From NCBI GenBank assembly GCA_015680685.1, contig MNCI01005813.1, positions 12,109-38,268 of the forward strand: a DNA stretch of 26,160 nt, written 5' to 3'. The notes under the pieces are model-generated. The model did not search any database. It had not been told where the DNA came from and worked only from the letters and a program-made list of their open reading frames with translations. Of this stretch, positions 1-9,292 are shown one piece after another (position 1 is the first letter of the stretch; every line of letters begins with the position of its first letter). The position numbers and the translations under genes were made by a program. The stretch comes from Gnetum montanum (lineage: Eukaryota > Streptophyta > Gnetopsida > Gnetales > Gnetaceae).

Positions 1-80
1 AATCTATCTCTGGAGGGGAAAAACTGCTAGAGTTTCACTACGGTTTAAGCCTAGGATGGGAAACAAGGGAGAGCTGCCTC

Positions 81-90
81 TTATTTATAG
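81..90 (-). promoter_or_regulatory. LTR TATA box
   Basis: CTATAAATAA on the minus strand, in the same context as the TATA boxes of the other LTR copies (solo, older and nested). It sits between the U3 palindrome array and the presumed R region. Confidence 0.6.
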
Positions 91-105
91 ATATGACAGC
101 GCACC

Positions 106-149
106 GCGATATCGTAAGGGATGCGATATCACGGCCGTCGCGATATCAC
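106..149. promoter_or_regulatory. U3 palindrome array, three GATATC units
   Basis: Three near-identical 10-bp units, GCGATATCGT (106-115), GCGATATCAC (123-132) and GCGATATCAC (140-149), start exactly 17 bp apart. Each is centred on the palindrome GATATC. They lie upstream (in LTR orientation) of the TATA box at 81-90, where enhancer repeats of plant retrotransposons are known to sit. Any function is inferred. Confidence 0.6.
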
Positions 150-158
150 ATCCTTATT

Positions 159-310
159 TTGCATACTAGAAAAATTGATTATGTAAAAATTTATCTATTA
201 TAATCTTCCAACATCATGTTATTCTCATCTTTTATTACGGAAGCACCTAGGAGAGAATTGAGCCTACAACATCAATATATCATTTACCTCACTTGGAGTT
301 AAAAGCATAC
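159..310. other. Short spacer between two LTRs
   Basis: AT-rich sequence between the partial LTR and the solo LTR. I see no gene or structured element in it. Confidence 0.5.
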
Positions 311-315
311 ACTTG
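311..315. repeat. Target site duplication, left copy (ACTTG)
   Basis: ACTTG directly precedes the solo LTR and recurs exactly at 1261-1265 directly after it. Five base pairs is the usual duplication length for Ty3/gypsy integration. Confidence 0.85.
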
Positions 316-1095
316 TGATGAGCTGTTCAAGGTACCCTAACTTCCAACCATACAAATCACAAAGCGTTCATGCACGATCTAGTTGAATTCTGCAGACTCT
401 ATAGCTTCCAATGCATTAGCCTTTTAGGAAGTGAACCTTGCCCTAATGATCGTTCATTGTCTTCCTAATTACACTTGTGATGCACATGATATGGTTAAGT
501 GTAATAGAGGTATATAATTTTTATTGTTTGCATTTTATGGTCTTTGGTGCTTAAGGTAGAGGGATGAAGTAATTTAATAACTAATTTAATCAACTAACTA
601 ACTAATCTCTAACTAGTCCTAGCATAAGCATCTGGTTCCACTTTTCGTACACATCATGAACCCACATATCCACTGTTGGGTTACCAAGTGCTACGCTATT
701 GGGTGCACCAAGCAATAATGCTGATGAGATTACCAAGCGAATACATGTTTATGCTCGAAGTAGTCATACTTATGTGTTTAAACTATTTAGCTTAATTAAT
801 TGACTAATCGCTCGAAGTCTAATCTAGCTTAATTAATGACATAATTAATGAAAATAATAAATGCATAAATAAATCATTAATCTATTCTAAGTGCTCCAAG
901 GTTTATCAAGAAGCTCATTTTTATTGTCGTACACACTAGTGTGGTTCTTGTACAACAATGTTTCAATAAAGATCCATATAATTTTTGACTCATACTACGG
1001 GCACTTAGAGAAATATTCTAACTTTCAAATGGACAAATTGTAAGAAGTTTGCTACTACTATAACTTCTAATACTCATAAACACAGTTGGGAGCTC

Positions 1096-1105
1096 GTATT
1101 TATAG
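1096..1105 (-). promoter_or_regulatory. Solo LTR TATA box
   Basis: CTATAAATAC on the minus strand, at the same relative place as the TATA boxes of the other LTRs, about 155 bp from the U3 end. Confidence 0.6.
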
Positions 1106-1123
1106 TTTTTTTGCTACAATACT

Positions 1124-1232
1124 ACGTTGACAGGGCCCCATAGATGTAGCAAACACTACATTGATGTGGCCTTGTCGATAGGGCAACACCACGTAAACGG
1201 GGCCTTGTCAACGAGGCCACGTCAACAGGGCC
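1124..1232 (-). promoter_or_regulatory. U3 repeat array, 14-bp TTGAC/ACGT unit
   Basis: Degenerate 14-bp units of the form ACGTCAACAGGGCC start at 1124, 1158, 1172, 1191, 1205 and 1219. The spacings are 34, 14, 19, 14 and 14. The last three units abut. Read on the minus strand, the coding strand of the LTR, the units contain TTGAC, the core of the WRKY W-box, and ACGTGG, a bZIP/ABRE-like core. They lie upstream of the TATA box. Short tandem U3 units act as stress-responsive enhancers in tobacco Tnt1 and Tto1. That this array does so is inference. Confidence 0.65.
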
Positions 1233-1260
1233 CATGAATGTGACACTTTGATGCTCATCA

Positions 1261-1265
1261 ACTTG
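1261..1265. repeat. Target site duplication, right copy (ACTTG)
   Basis: Exact copy of 311-315 on the other side of the solo LTR. Confidence 0.85.
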
Positions 1266-3424
1266 TATTTCACTACCTTGAATTGGGAAGACAACGATCA
1301 TGAACCGATTATCAGCCATTAGCGTACTCATATTGTCCATCCACGGATTACGATTTGGTCACACGTGAATGCTCATGACTTGTGTGGTAGAGTGTTGGAA
1401 TACCCAATAGCTCATCATTTTGGGAAGACATTTGCTAGACGTGGATCTTGTTGCCAAAGTTGCAAAAGTTCAAGAGGGCCTTCATGTTTAAGAATTTAGT
1501 CATAGGATTGAAATACATAATGAAAATGAGAGACATCTTATTGGTTCTATCAATGCTTCATTAGACATCTTAGAGAAGAGTTACTACATGTGAAACAAAA
1601 ACTTCCATAGTACCATTCAATCAACTAGTTGTTCTTTGTCATGACTTGGGAGTATATAGTTTAGTTCAAAAGAGTTTGAACACCAATGAACTATCATTTC
1701 AACAAAGCGAGCACTAGATTGGCTAACAAAAGCAATGGAAGAAACAATAGTAATGACAAAATTATCACTGCTACTCTCGGATTTAAAAATCAAACAAACT
1801 TGTAAGTGTCTAACAAAAAGATTTTAGTTGAGCATAAAGCCTAGACCTTGAAAGGTTTTAAACTCCATCTTCAATCAATAGTTGCAAAGAGACAGAATCT
1901 TTTATGGGTTAAAAATTTTATGCAAGTCATGTGCATTAGCTAAAGAGAGTTGGCAAAGACCGAACAAAATGGAGAAAAAGCAAAGAGACTGCAAAACATA
2001 GAAGATGTATAGTCTAATTAGAACTTTATAACTTAGCATTGCCCACTAGAGTTGAACCCATGACTTGCTGTTTTTAAATTAAGAGTCTTACCATAGAATG
2101 ATCATCACGTATAGGCTTAATGCTCATCTTGCCAAGGTGGGGTCCTAGGAGGGAATGAGTGAAGCCTAACAGATTTTGAGTGGTTGTGCTTAGGCTTAAA
2201 CGCAAATCTTAAAACTTGAGAAACAAGCACCTTACCATCACTCGAAATCGTGGTCTCTTAGTTGCTAAAGTTATTTTTCATCACTAGAAACCATGATTTG
2301 AAATTACACTTTTTTGGCAATGCATTTCACTTTGATGATTTTTTAAAACCAACCCCATTTTACGCCATTTTGCTAAGAGAAAGCTAGGAGAATGATGAAT
2401 TAAAAAAATTCTTTGATGTATCAAAGCAATTTGTTAATTTCGTGCCTATTTTTCATTTTTGAATATTTTCCCCAAAAAATACGTGTAAAAATTTGTCTAT
2501 TATCTAAAAAAATCTTGCAAAATTACTCCAACTTATCATGGATAATGTATATTAATTTCAATATATGTTCTGTGCATATATTTATATACCAATTTTAAAG
2601 GAGTAAAAAACAATAAACTACAATAAGAAAAGACAAACTAAATAGAGATATTACTGTATTGTTAATTAATCTTATGTTATTTTAATACCATGATTAGAAC
2701 TGTTCGTGGGTGCTATGACGCCTACCATTGTTAGACCTATTATTGCTATAGGGCGGTGCATCACATTGGTTTCAAGTACTGAACAGCCATGCTTAAGCTT
2801 ATCTAGTTTCATATATATTTACCTAAATTTAGTAAACTGTTAACTAATTCCTTCAAGTTTTCTATGATTTGCACGTTTTAAGGGGAAATTTGTCAAATAG
2901 TTGGCTCAATTTCCTTATGACTTACAACGAGCATATCATAGGAGGATAAATGCCGGACAGGCACCCTTGCCGTTAAAATTCACACCACCATGTACCAAAG
3001 GTCAGGCATAAAGGAATCTCTGTTATTTCACATTTAAGTCTCACTGATCTAAATCTCGAGTTTACGAACAAATATATTTGGATTCTGCTTTGCATACAGC
3101 AGATTCAATCTTAAAAGTTTGGTTCAATTGACCTTCGCGTATGTAATCGATGCCTTGCAATACCATGATGACTTGCAAATCATATCTACTTCGCAGCAGG
3201 AACCAGTTGACTGTCAAAATGATATTTGTTGCTCGCAGGGAGATGCCAGAAACATAAAAATTTTGTGTTTTAACCCAATCCAAACAATTTAAAATCTTTT
3301 TAGCGCCCCGAAGCGAAGTCATTTTCACAAACTATACTGCGTAAGAGTAAATGGATAAAATTTGTGTGTTTTTGAGCGTTGGCCTGAACAAGTGAAGCTC
3401 TTTGCTTAGCCATTACACTGTGGA
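1266..3424. other. Intergenic region upstream of the CRM-domain pseudogene
   Basis: AT-rich, with only short chance reading frames. Apart from the dispersed repeat at about 2040-2250 I see nothing recognisable. The last few hundred bases would hold the promoter of the ancestral CRM gene, but no convincing TATA box stands out close to the start codon at 3425. Confidence 0.5.
2040..2250 (-). repeat. Degenerate dispersed repeat (inverted relative at 11025-11225)
   Basis: Read on the minus strand this stretch shares several blocks, in order, with 11025-11225 on the plus strand: 'aaggtgcttgtttct', a GTTAGGCTT..CACTCAT block, 'CCTCCTAGGACC' and a 'TGATGATC..T..TAT' block. The minus strand at about 2050-2062 also reads GGGTTCAACTC, which fits a Pol III B-box consensus (GWTCRANNC). 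A tRNA-derived SINE or a tRNA-like repeat tail is possible, but no A box or clear end was found. Confidence 0.5.
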
Positions 3425-4413
3425 ATGGCTTTGGTAGCCATTCGGCCGCCCAGCATTCTGGGTTCCTGTGTCCAAAAACGCAGGCCTCTCAACTGTTACA
3501 GATACGGGCTATCAAATTCCATTCTACCCAGAAAATGCCCATGTTATCACAGACGCAAACCATTCGTTGTCTTGTTTTCCTCTAACGTGGCTGAAACGCA
3601 GGAGAAGAAAAATCTCTACCCATGGGAAATTGAGGAAGAAGAGCTTCAACCAGAAGCAGCAGAGAAATCATCCCCGAAGAACCCACAACAGAAATTCAGG
3701 CTCACGGATACCAGAAACACTGCTCGGCCAAAACCTAATCTGCCCACGGCTCCATGGATGCGGACCTGGAACAAGCAGCAACCCACCAAAGAAGTGAGAA
3801 AAACCATTCTTTCTTCTTCCTGCGGTGGATTACAGTCTTTGGGACTCCGGCAGCGGAGAAGAAAAAGAAGGCATTTCATTGGCCAAGAAATTCGAGAATG
3901 TTTCAGAGGCTCAGAGTTTGCAGCAGGAGGAGGCTCCGAGAAAGAAGGAAGTGATGCAGAGAATTATGGATAAACTCAGAAATGCTGGCCTTCTTGATGA
4001 TAATCCCCAGGAAGAATCTGAGCCCCAACCTGATCCTGGTTCTGTGGAGGCAATTTTGAAGCCTGAGCCTGGATTTTTGCCCAATAGCAGAGGTGGGTTG
4101 GAGGCTGAGTCAAGCTGGAGTGCCCCTTTCAGAATAAATGATAGGGCTTTTCCATGGAAGGCCAAAAGCGGAGTTGTTTATGGGATGGACGAAGAACAGC
4201 CTAAACTAATGCTTAAGGAGCCTACTTTGGCAGAGCAGCATATTCCTGCGCCTGAGCTGAAGAGGTTGCAGAGATTGGGAATGAAAGAGCCCCACAATCA
4301 ATAAGCTGTTTTTGGATAGAGTGCATGACAAGTGGAAGAGGTCCGAGATTGTGAAGATTAAGTGCGAGGGTAGCCCTGCACAATATATGAAGAGAACCCA
4401 TCAGCTTCTGGAG
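3425..4413 (+). pseudogene. CFM3-like exon 1: transit peptide, linker, first half of CRM1
   Basis: The first ~55 residues are rich in Arg and Ser and poor in acidic residues, as expected for an organelle transit peptide. A 'LYPWEIEEEE' stretch and 'PTAPWM', typical of the family, follow. The frame then switches by +1 within about 3798-3824; the A run at 3799-3803 is the simplest place. After that come an acidic helix, the 'LPNSRGG' motif and the start of CRM1 ('PELKRLQRLGMK'). A second +1 switch near 4285 is needed to continue into 'LDRVHDKWKRSEIVKIKCEG', where several residues expected between the two segments are missing. The exon ends at GAG before a GTTAGT donor at 4414. Confidence 0.8.
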
Positions 4414-4958
4414 GTTAGTGATGTTGGATCTGTAATTTTTGTGATTATTGATCATGTGTGAAGTTTGTTTGAATGGAGGCCTTGTCCTTGCAGAAGTTGG
4501 TTGGGATCCTCCCAGCTTAGAAATGTTGGTCTTTTTATCTTTTTTTTTTGGTTTTGGGGGGAGGGGGGTTGTGAGATTGTTTGAAATGATAAGTCAGTTG
4601 CTCTTTCAGGATATCTAAAACCCTATGGATATATTGAACCAGTTTAATTTTAACAATTTTGTCATAATGCTGGTACATTTCGGTGGCCTCTATTGGCATT
4701 GGACGTATGATTGATTTTTTCGATTGCAAACCACACACCCTAATCAATAAGGAGAATCATAATTTCTTATTGACACTTCATTGACCCTAGAATACTGGAA
4801 TTTATTAAAGTGACATAAGTATGTAAAATGCCATATATGGTTTGGAGTTCCTTGAAAAGTACTAACAATAATGATTTTGCATTGTTTATGTTCGTTGAAA
4901 TTTAATTTTATCTTGTGCCACCTTGTAATTAACTCATTTCTTGCTTTCTTCCCAACAG
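4414..4958 (+). other. Intron 1 of the CFM3-like pseudogene
   Basis: GT at 4414, AG at 4957-4958. It contains a T run followed by a G-rich tract (about 4535-4570). If the exon 2 acceptor is at 4958, one base is missing compared with the expected Arg-Lys-Thr codons. Using AG at 4962-4963 instead restores frame but removes about two residues. Confidence 0.65.
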
Positions 4959-5399
4959 CGGAGACCAAAGGCTTTGTGGTTTGGAGGTCTGGAGGTAGCA
5001 TTATCGTCCATAGGGGTCTAAATTATCAACCTCCTCAACGAAAACCTGGTATCCCTGCATCAGAGAACCAGTCTACTTTAACAAGTACAGACAGGGTAGC
5101 TGGTAGGGGGAATAATCAGGAAGACTCTGTATCTGTTCATGACTTGTTTTATCAAAATAATCGGTCAGGGAATTTTGACGAATATGAAAAGACTATAGAT
5201 GAAATACTGGAAGGACTAGGTCCTTGATATACTTACTGGTGTGGTCAAGGACCCTTGCCAGTAGATGCCGATTTGTTGCCAACTGGTTACAAGACTCCTT
5301 ACAGGCTTCTTCCTTATGGAGTGAGACCAAAATTGTCTAATACTGAAATGACAAAGCTAACAAGGCTTGCTAGAACAGTTCCTCCTCATTTTGTTCTAG
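4959..5399 (+). pseudogene. CFM3-like exon 2: end of CRM1, inter-domain linker, start of CRM2
   Basis: It encodes the end of CRM1 ('GFVVWRSGGSIIVHRGLNY'), an acidic linker ('FDEYEKTIDEILEGLGP'), then after an in-frame TGA at 5225-5227 '[10 protein letters not shown]' and 'YRLLPYGVR', both signatures of CFM3 proteins, and the start of CRM2 ('[13 protein letters not shown]'). The family has Arg at the position of the TGA, so CGA to TGA at a CpG is the likely event. The next residues are also altered: 'YTYWCG' stands where 'DWWG' is usual. The exon ends in phase 1 before GT at 5400. Confidence 0.85.
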
Positions 5400-5649
5400 G
5401 TAATTTCACTGTATTTTAATCACAACCGTTCAGTTTATCTCTTTGATACATTTCCGAAAAGTAATTCAATTTCTAGAGTATTATTGAGATATTTATTTTT
5501 TTCCCTTTTCTGAAAAAGGAAGATATAGGAATCATCAAGGATTAGCAGATGCTATGGTCAAGCTATGCGAAAAAACTGTGGTTGCAAAGATAGCAGTTAA
5601 ACGAGGTGTTCAAAATACAAACAATGAATTGATGAGTGAGGAGGTTAAG

Positions 5650-8026
5650 GTAAGTGATTTAAATACTATAGCTTATTTTGCTAAGCTCAAAGGATTTTCT
5701 TAAGTTTGAATAAACAAATTTACTTAAATTAGTTAAACAGTTACTTCTCCTACCTGTGGTTGTTGAATTGCAACTTTAATTAAATTTGCTTTGAGTGATG
5801 TACAACTATAGTGTGTTCTTTCTTGTCTTTTCTATTACTGTAAAACTTTTGCTATGTGAGATGTCCATGTCTTTTTTAAAAATGTCCTATAAAATGCTTT
5901 GCTTCACATTAAACATTAAATAAAGCACTTTATGTATACATTCATGTAATTTGTTTGTTATCCGTTCTTGCATTCTGACTCTATTTTCCTGCTTATGATT
6001 TTTCATATTATCATTTGAGGAGGTATATTTCTACGACTTGGTTGTCTCTTTATTGTTCTTGGTTACGTTAAGATATGGATATTGTCAAGAAAATATGTAC
6101 TTGCAAATGACCAAAGTGTCTATAGAGATTTGTGTAGATAGAAAATTACTTAATGGGTATGTTGATCCAAGTTTGGGAGAGATGATTGGACCCTGATAAA
6201 CTTCACTGATCCAGGTTAGTGGGTAAAGCAACCCATCAGTAAATGATTCATAAAGTTTCATGGTCTACTAGTCTAACCTTGTCATAAAAGTTTCAACTTT
6301 AAATACAAATGATGGACAAGGATCTTTATAACTCTTGTAGAGGTATGCACCATAAATGATGACACCTGTGTTTTAATTTTATTGTTATTCTTATATGTGA
6401 AATCATCATGATGGGGTACATTATGATGCTTGTATCCCATCAATATAGGTTAAACCATTAAGGTAGATGAAAGTTGCCACAACTCCCAAAGGACCAAATT
6501 CCACACTCCACCAAGCCAATTAGGCTTTGGAGAAACAATAACACACAAAAATGGAGAAGAGAGAGAGACTTATAGGACAAGACAACACTTATAGGAGACT
6601 CTTTACCTCCCTTGGGTACTCTCTCCCTAAAGTGCTATCAATCTTGCCTCTCAATTCTCTCTCTTTCTCTCTTGTCTTTGCTTCTGAACTTTGGCACCCA
6701 TTTATAGCTGCTTGAGTGACTCTTGGTCTTCCTTGATTATTGGTATTCCAATTAAAAATTATGCCTTTTTCAAAAAATAATTTTTCCTTTATTACGAGTG
6801 ACTATGGCTTGCAGCCACCTTGCACTTCTTAGTTGGGAAGCAGATTGCAACTTGCACCATGCTTGCATTATTAAACTTGAAATATTTCTTCTTTGTTTTG
6901 ATGTCGACTGTGACTGGTTGCGGCCTACAATCTCAAACTATGACCTCACTGCAACTCACAATGTCCCACAACTCACTCCCTGCTGGAAACTTCATTTTCT
7001 TTGTTATTTCACAACTCACTCCCTGCAATTTGCAGCAACCTGTAGTTTCAGGTTGCGTCTGATTGTGATCCATAGCAGCTTGCAGTTGCTTGCCCAATCT
7101 TTGAAAACAAGCCAAAACATATCCAAAAGACTCCTAAACACATCTTAACACTTCTAAGACACTTTGAGGATAAAATACACAAGGAAGGTAAGGGTGATGT
7201 CCTTATTAGGGAATGTGTATTATAATTGTACCTCCAAGTTGGCATGTGTCTCAGCATGCCCATATGTGATTGAACTTGTGGGTTGCAATCCACAAGCCAC
7301 ATGCTCTATCCAAAGTGAAAAATAAAGTTAGAATTTCACTCAAGATGGTCAATGTAATAGGCATTGAATTTCTAAAAGGGTAAAGTATTTTCATGAGCAA
7401 AAGAAAACAGAAAACAGAACTTTTTAGATCATAATCTTGGTGGCCATATATCTATGTAGGTTTTCAACATTGAAAAATTTGAGCTTCATAGTTCAATTCA
7501 AAACAAAAAAGAAAAAAAATGGTGCAAAAATGTAATCTGGCATTCTTTTGGTCGGTTTTGATATCCTATTCTGCAACAGTTTAATCCAAAACATTAAAGA
7601 ATTAAGTGAACTTTTCTCATGATGAAGTTGTCTATTTATGATGCATCATTTTCAATTATTTAACTTCTGCATAACAAAAACATAACAAAAGCAGTTAAAT
7701 CCTTAGTCACGGTCTAAATTCATTATAGATTGAATACATAAACACTATAGATAATACACGAAAGTTCAAATTCACTGTATACGCACACATGCACATGCAT
7801 GTTCCCAAACACAAACTTAAATAACTGTTATGTTTTGCATTTTGTGATTTGATTTATAATCATCATCTTAACCTTGTCCCAACAAAATGGGATCAGTTAC
7901 ATTTTGTGAGTTAATCACTATGCTAAAATCCAGTTCCATAATTATACAGGTACAATTTTTATTATAATCTATGTTGAAAGCCTTTTCTTTGTTTCCTCAT
8001 GTGCCGGTTAATGATATCTGTTCCAG
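5650..8026 (+). other. Intron 3 of the CFM3-like pseudogene, enlarged
   Basis: GTAAGT at 5650 and AG at 8025-8026. At 2377 bp it is several times longer than the other introns (119-545 bp). Its centre (about 6410-7320) differs in texture from the flanks and looks like inserted repeat DNA, described separately. The rest is AT-rich with no feature I can name. Confidence 0.75.
6410..7320 (-). repeat. Possible LTR-like insertion inside intron 3
   Basis: On the minus strand this region carries a TATA-like CTATAAATGGG (about 6697-6707) followed downstream by a GA-rich leader (complement of the CT-rich run at about 6650-6680), an arrangement typical of LTR promoters. A 17-bp block, CACAACTCACTCCCTGC, occurs twice (about 6968-6984 and 7009-7025). 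I found no convincing terminal dinucleotides or target duplication, so the limits are approximate and the class is a guess. Confidence 0.3.
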
Positions 8027-8599
8027 AGGCTTACAGGAGGTGTTCTTCTTTCAAGAAATGAGGAACTTATTGTCTTCTACAGAGGGAAAGACTTTCTTTC
8101 ACCTTCTGTTGCAGCTGCATTCATGGAGAGAGAAACATTAGCTAGAGCACTTCAAGAAGAAGAAGAGAAAACACAAAATCAAGCAAACATTGTGGTACCA
8201 GTTAACACTGAAAGCAGTGAATCAACCACTGGTATAGCCGGTACATTAGGTGAATCTTTGGAAGCAAATACCCAATGGGCTAGGTACATTGACAATGAGG
8301 AAAGAGATAAGTTGAGGTTGGAAGCAGCAAAGATCAAGAAAGCTGAATTGATTGCTAGGCTTGAGAAACAATTATATAGAGTAAGTTACAATGCTGCTTC
8401 TCTTCTCTAAAAAATTATGAAAACAGGTTGACTTCAGGGTTAGCATTTTTGCAGGGTTGTTATCTCTTATTTGCATCTACAAAACAGTTCATCCTTTTAT
8501 ATAATATAAAAGATATATCTGAGGGAAGTATTTTTAATTATGATTTTATTTTTATTGCAACTAAACACACTTATTCCAACTGTTATGCCATCAATTTAG

Positions 8600-9157
8600 G
8601 CTCGAGGAAAGATTGAGAAGGCTGAAAGGCAACTTGCTGCTGTAGAGGCGCTTTTGATCCCGGAAAATCCCACAGAGGATAATGAAACCATAACCAATGA
8701 AGAACGACATATGTTTCGTAGGCTTGGTTTAAGAATGAAGGCTTTCTTGTTGTTTGGTAAGTTTTTGTTGCAGAAGCTTTTTAGTACCTAATCTTACTAG
8801 TAATTAAGATTCAGGTATTTCACATCTTAAAGCTGATAGTTCCTTCTTGTGTTTATTATTAAAAGGGGACAAGGAATTTTTGGGGGTACTGTGGAAAACA
8901 TGCATCTGCACTGGAAATATAGGGAACTGATAAAAATCATATCCAAGGAAAAGTCACTTGAGGAAGTTAGAGGCACTGCACTCATGCTAGAATCTCAAAG
9001 TGGAGGAATATTAGTTTCCGTGGATAAAACCAGTAAAGGCTATGCTAATGTTGTTTACCGAGGCAAAAACTATAAACGATCAGGTGTGATAAAGCCATGA
9101 AATCTCTTAACGAAAAGAGAAGCATATAAACGTTCAATCAAAATTCAATGGTGCAAG
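8600..9157 (+). pseudogene. CFM3-like exons 5 and 6: CRM3
   Basis: Exon 5 (8600-8756) encodes a basic/acidic helix and the start of CRM3 ('[20 protein letters not shown]'). Exon 6 (8866-9157) continues it with 'GTVENMHLHWKYRELIKII', 'SGGILVSVDKTSKGYANVVY' and 'RGKNYKR'. With the AG at 8864-8865, exon 6 is one base short of the phase exon 5 needs. AG at 8872-8873 would restore the frame at the cost of two to three residues. An in-frame TGA lies at 9098-9100, just before 'NLLTKREA', where the family has Lys or Arg. Shortly after, 'QWC' stands where 'QRR' or similar is usual, consistent with CGG to TGG and CGC to TGC. Confidence 0.85.
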
Positions 9158-9292
9158 GTATTGGAATTTTTTTTAGCATGTCAAAATGTATAGAACTTTT
9201 TCACTCCACAAGTAATAAAATGGATGGAATACTAGGTTTTCGATACTATGCTGAAATGCTCTGTAATTTTTGGTTCTCCAAACATGTGACAG

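Larger units (their letters stand above)
1..158 (-). repeat. Partial LTR, outer end, element continues off the left edge
   Basis: This stretch matches the U3 end of the other LTRs in the window. It shares the block with 'gggaaacaagggagag', then 'cctcttatttatagat' (a minus-strand TATA box at 81-90), then GATATC palindromes, then 'catcct' near the end. Nested-element LTRs end in TATCA or CATCA, while this copy reads 'ccttatttt', so the terminal dinucleotide is mutated or lost and the boundary is uncertain by a few bases. No polypurine tract follows it, unlike the two internal-facing LTR ends at 13980 and 16815. It is therefore probably the outer edge of a minus-strand element or solo LTR lying mostly left of the window. 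Confidence 0.75.
316..1260 (-). mobile_element. Solo LTR of a Ty3/gypsy retrotransposon
   Basis: A 945-bp LTR beginning TGATGAG and ending CTCATCA, a perfect 7-bp terminal inverted repeat, flanked by the exact duplication ACTTG (311-315, 1261-1265). Its left part aligns with the LTRs of the nested element: the start, the 'caaggtac...ccaaccata' block, the 'ttaccaag' block, 'ggtttatc' and 'ataaagatcc'. It carries a minus-strand TATA box at 1096-1105. No internal region is present, so it is the product of recombination between the two LTRs of a former element. Its U3 repeat differs from that of the other LTRs, so it belongs to another subfamily. The exact flanking duplication suggests it has stayed in place since insertion. 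Confidence 0.9.
5519..8380 (+). pseudogene. CFM3-like exons 3 and 4: rest of CRM2 and coiled linker
   Basis: Exon 3 (5519-5649) encodes 'GRYRNHQGLADAMVKLCEK' and 'AKIAVKRGVQNTNNELMSEE', the RNA-binding face of CRM2. Exon 4 (8027-8380) completes it with 'RLTGGVLLSRNEELIVFYRG' and 'KDFL', then a charged, helix-forming linker rich in Glu and Lys. Both exons are open and in phase, with canonical donors (GTAAGT at 5650 and 8381) and acceptors. These are the best-preserved parts of the gene. The intron between them is 2.4 kb and probably holds an insertion. Confidence 0.85.

Noticed and set aside
2413-2598. Small plus-strand frame of 61 codons in the left intergenic region
   Set aside because: AT-rich composition and hydrophobic low-complexity translation, with no conservation clue; a chance frame.
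6798-7302. Several short frames on both strands inside intron 3
   Set aside because: They lie in a repeat-like block with internal duplication and no recognisable protein feature.
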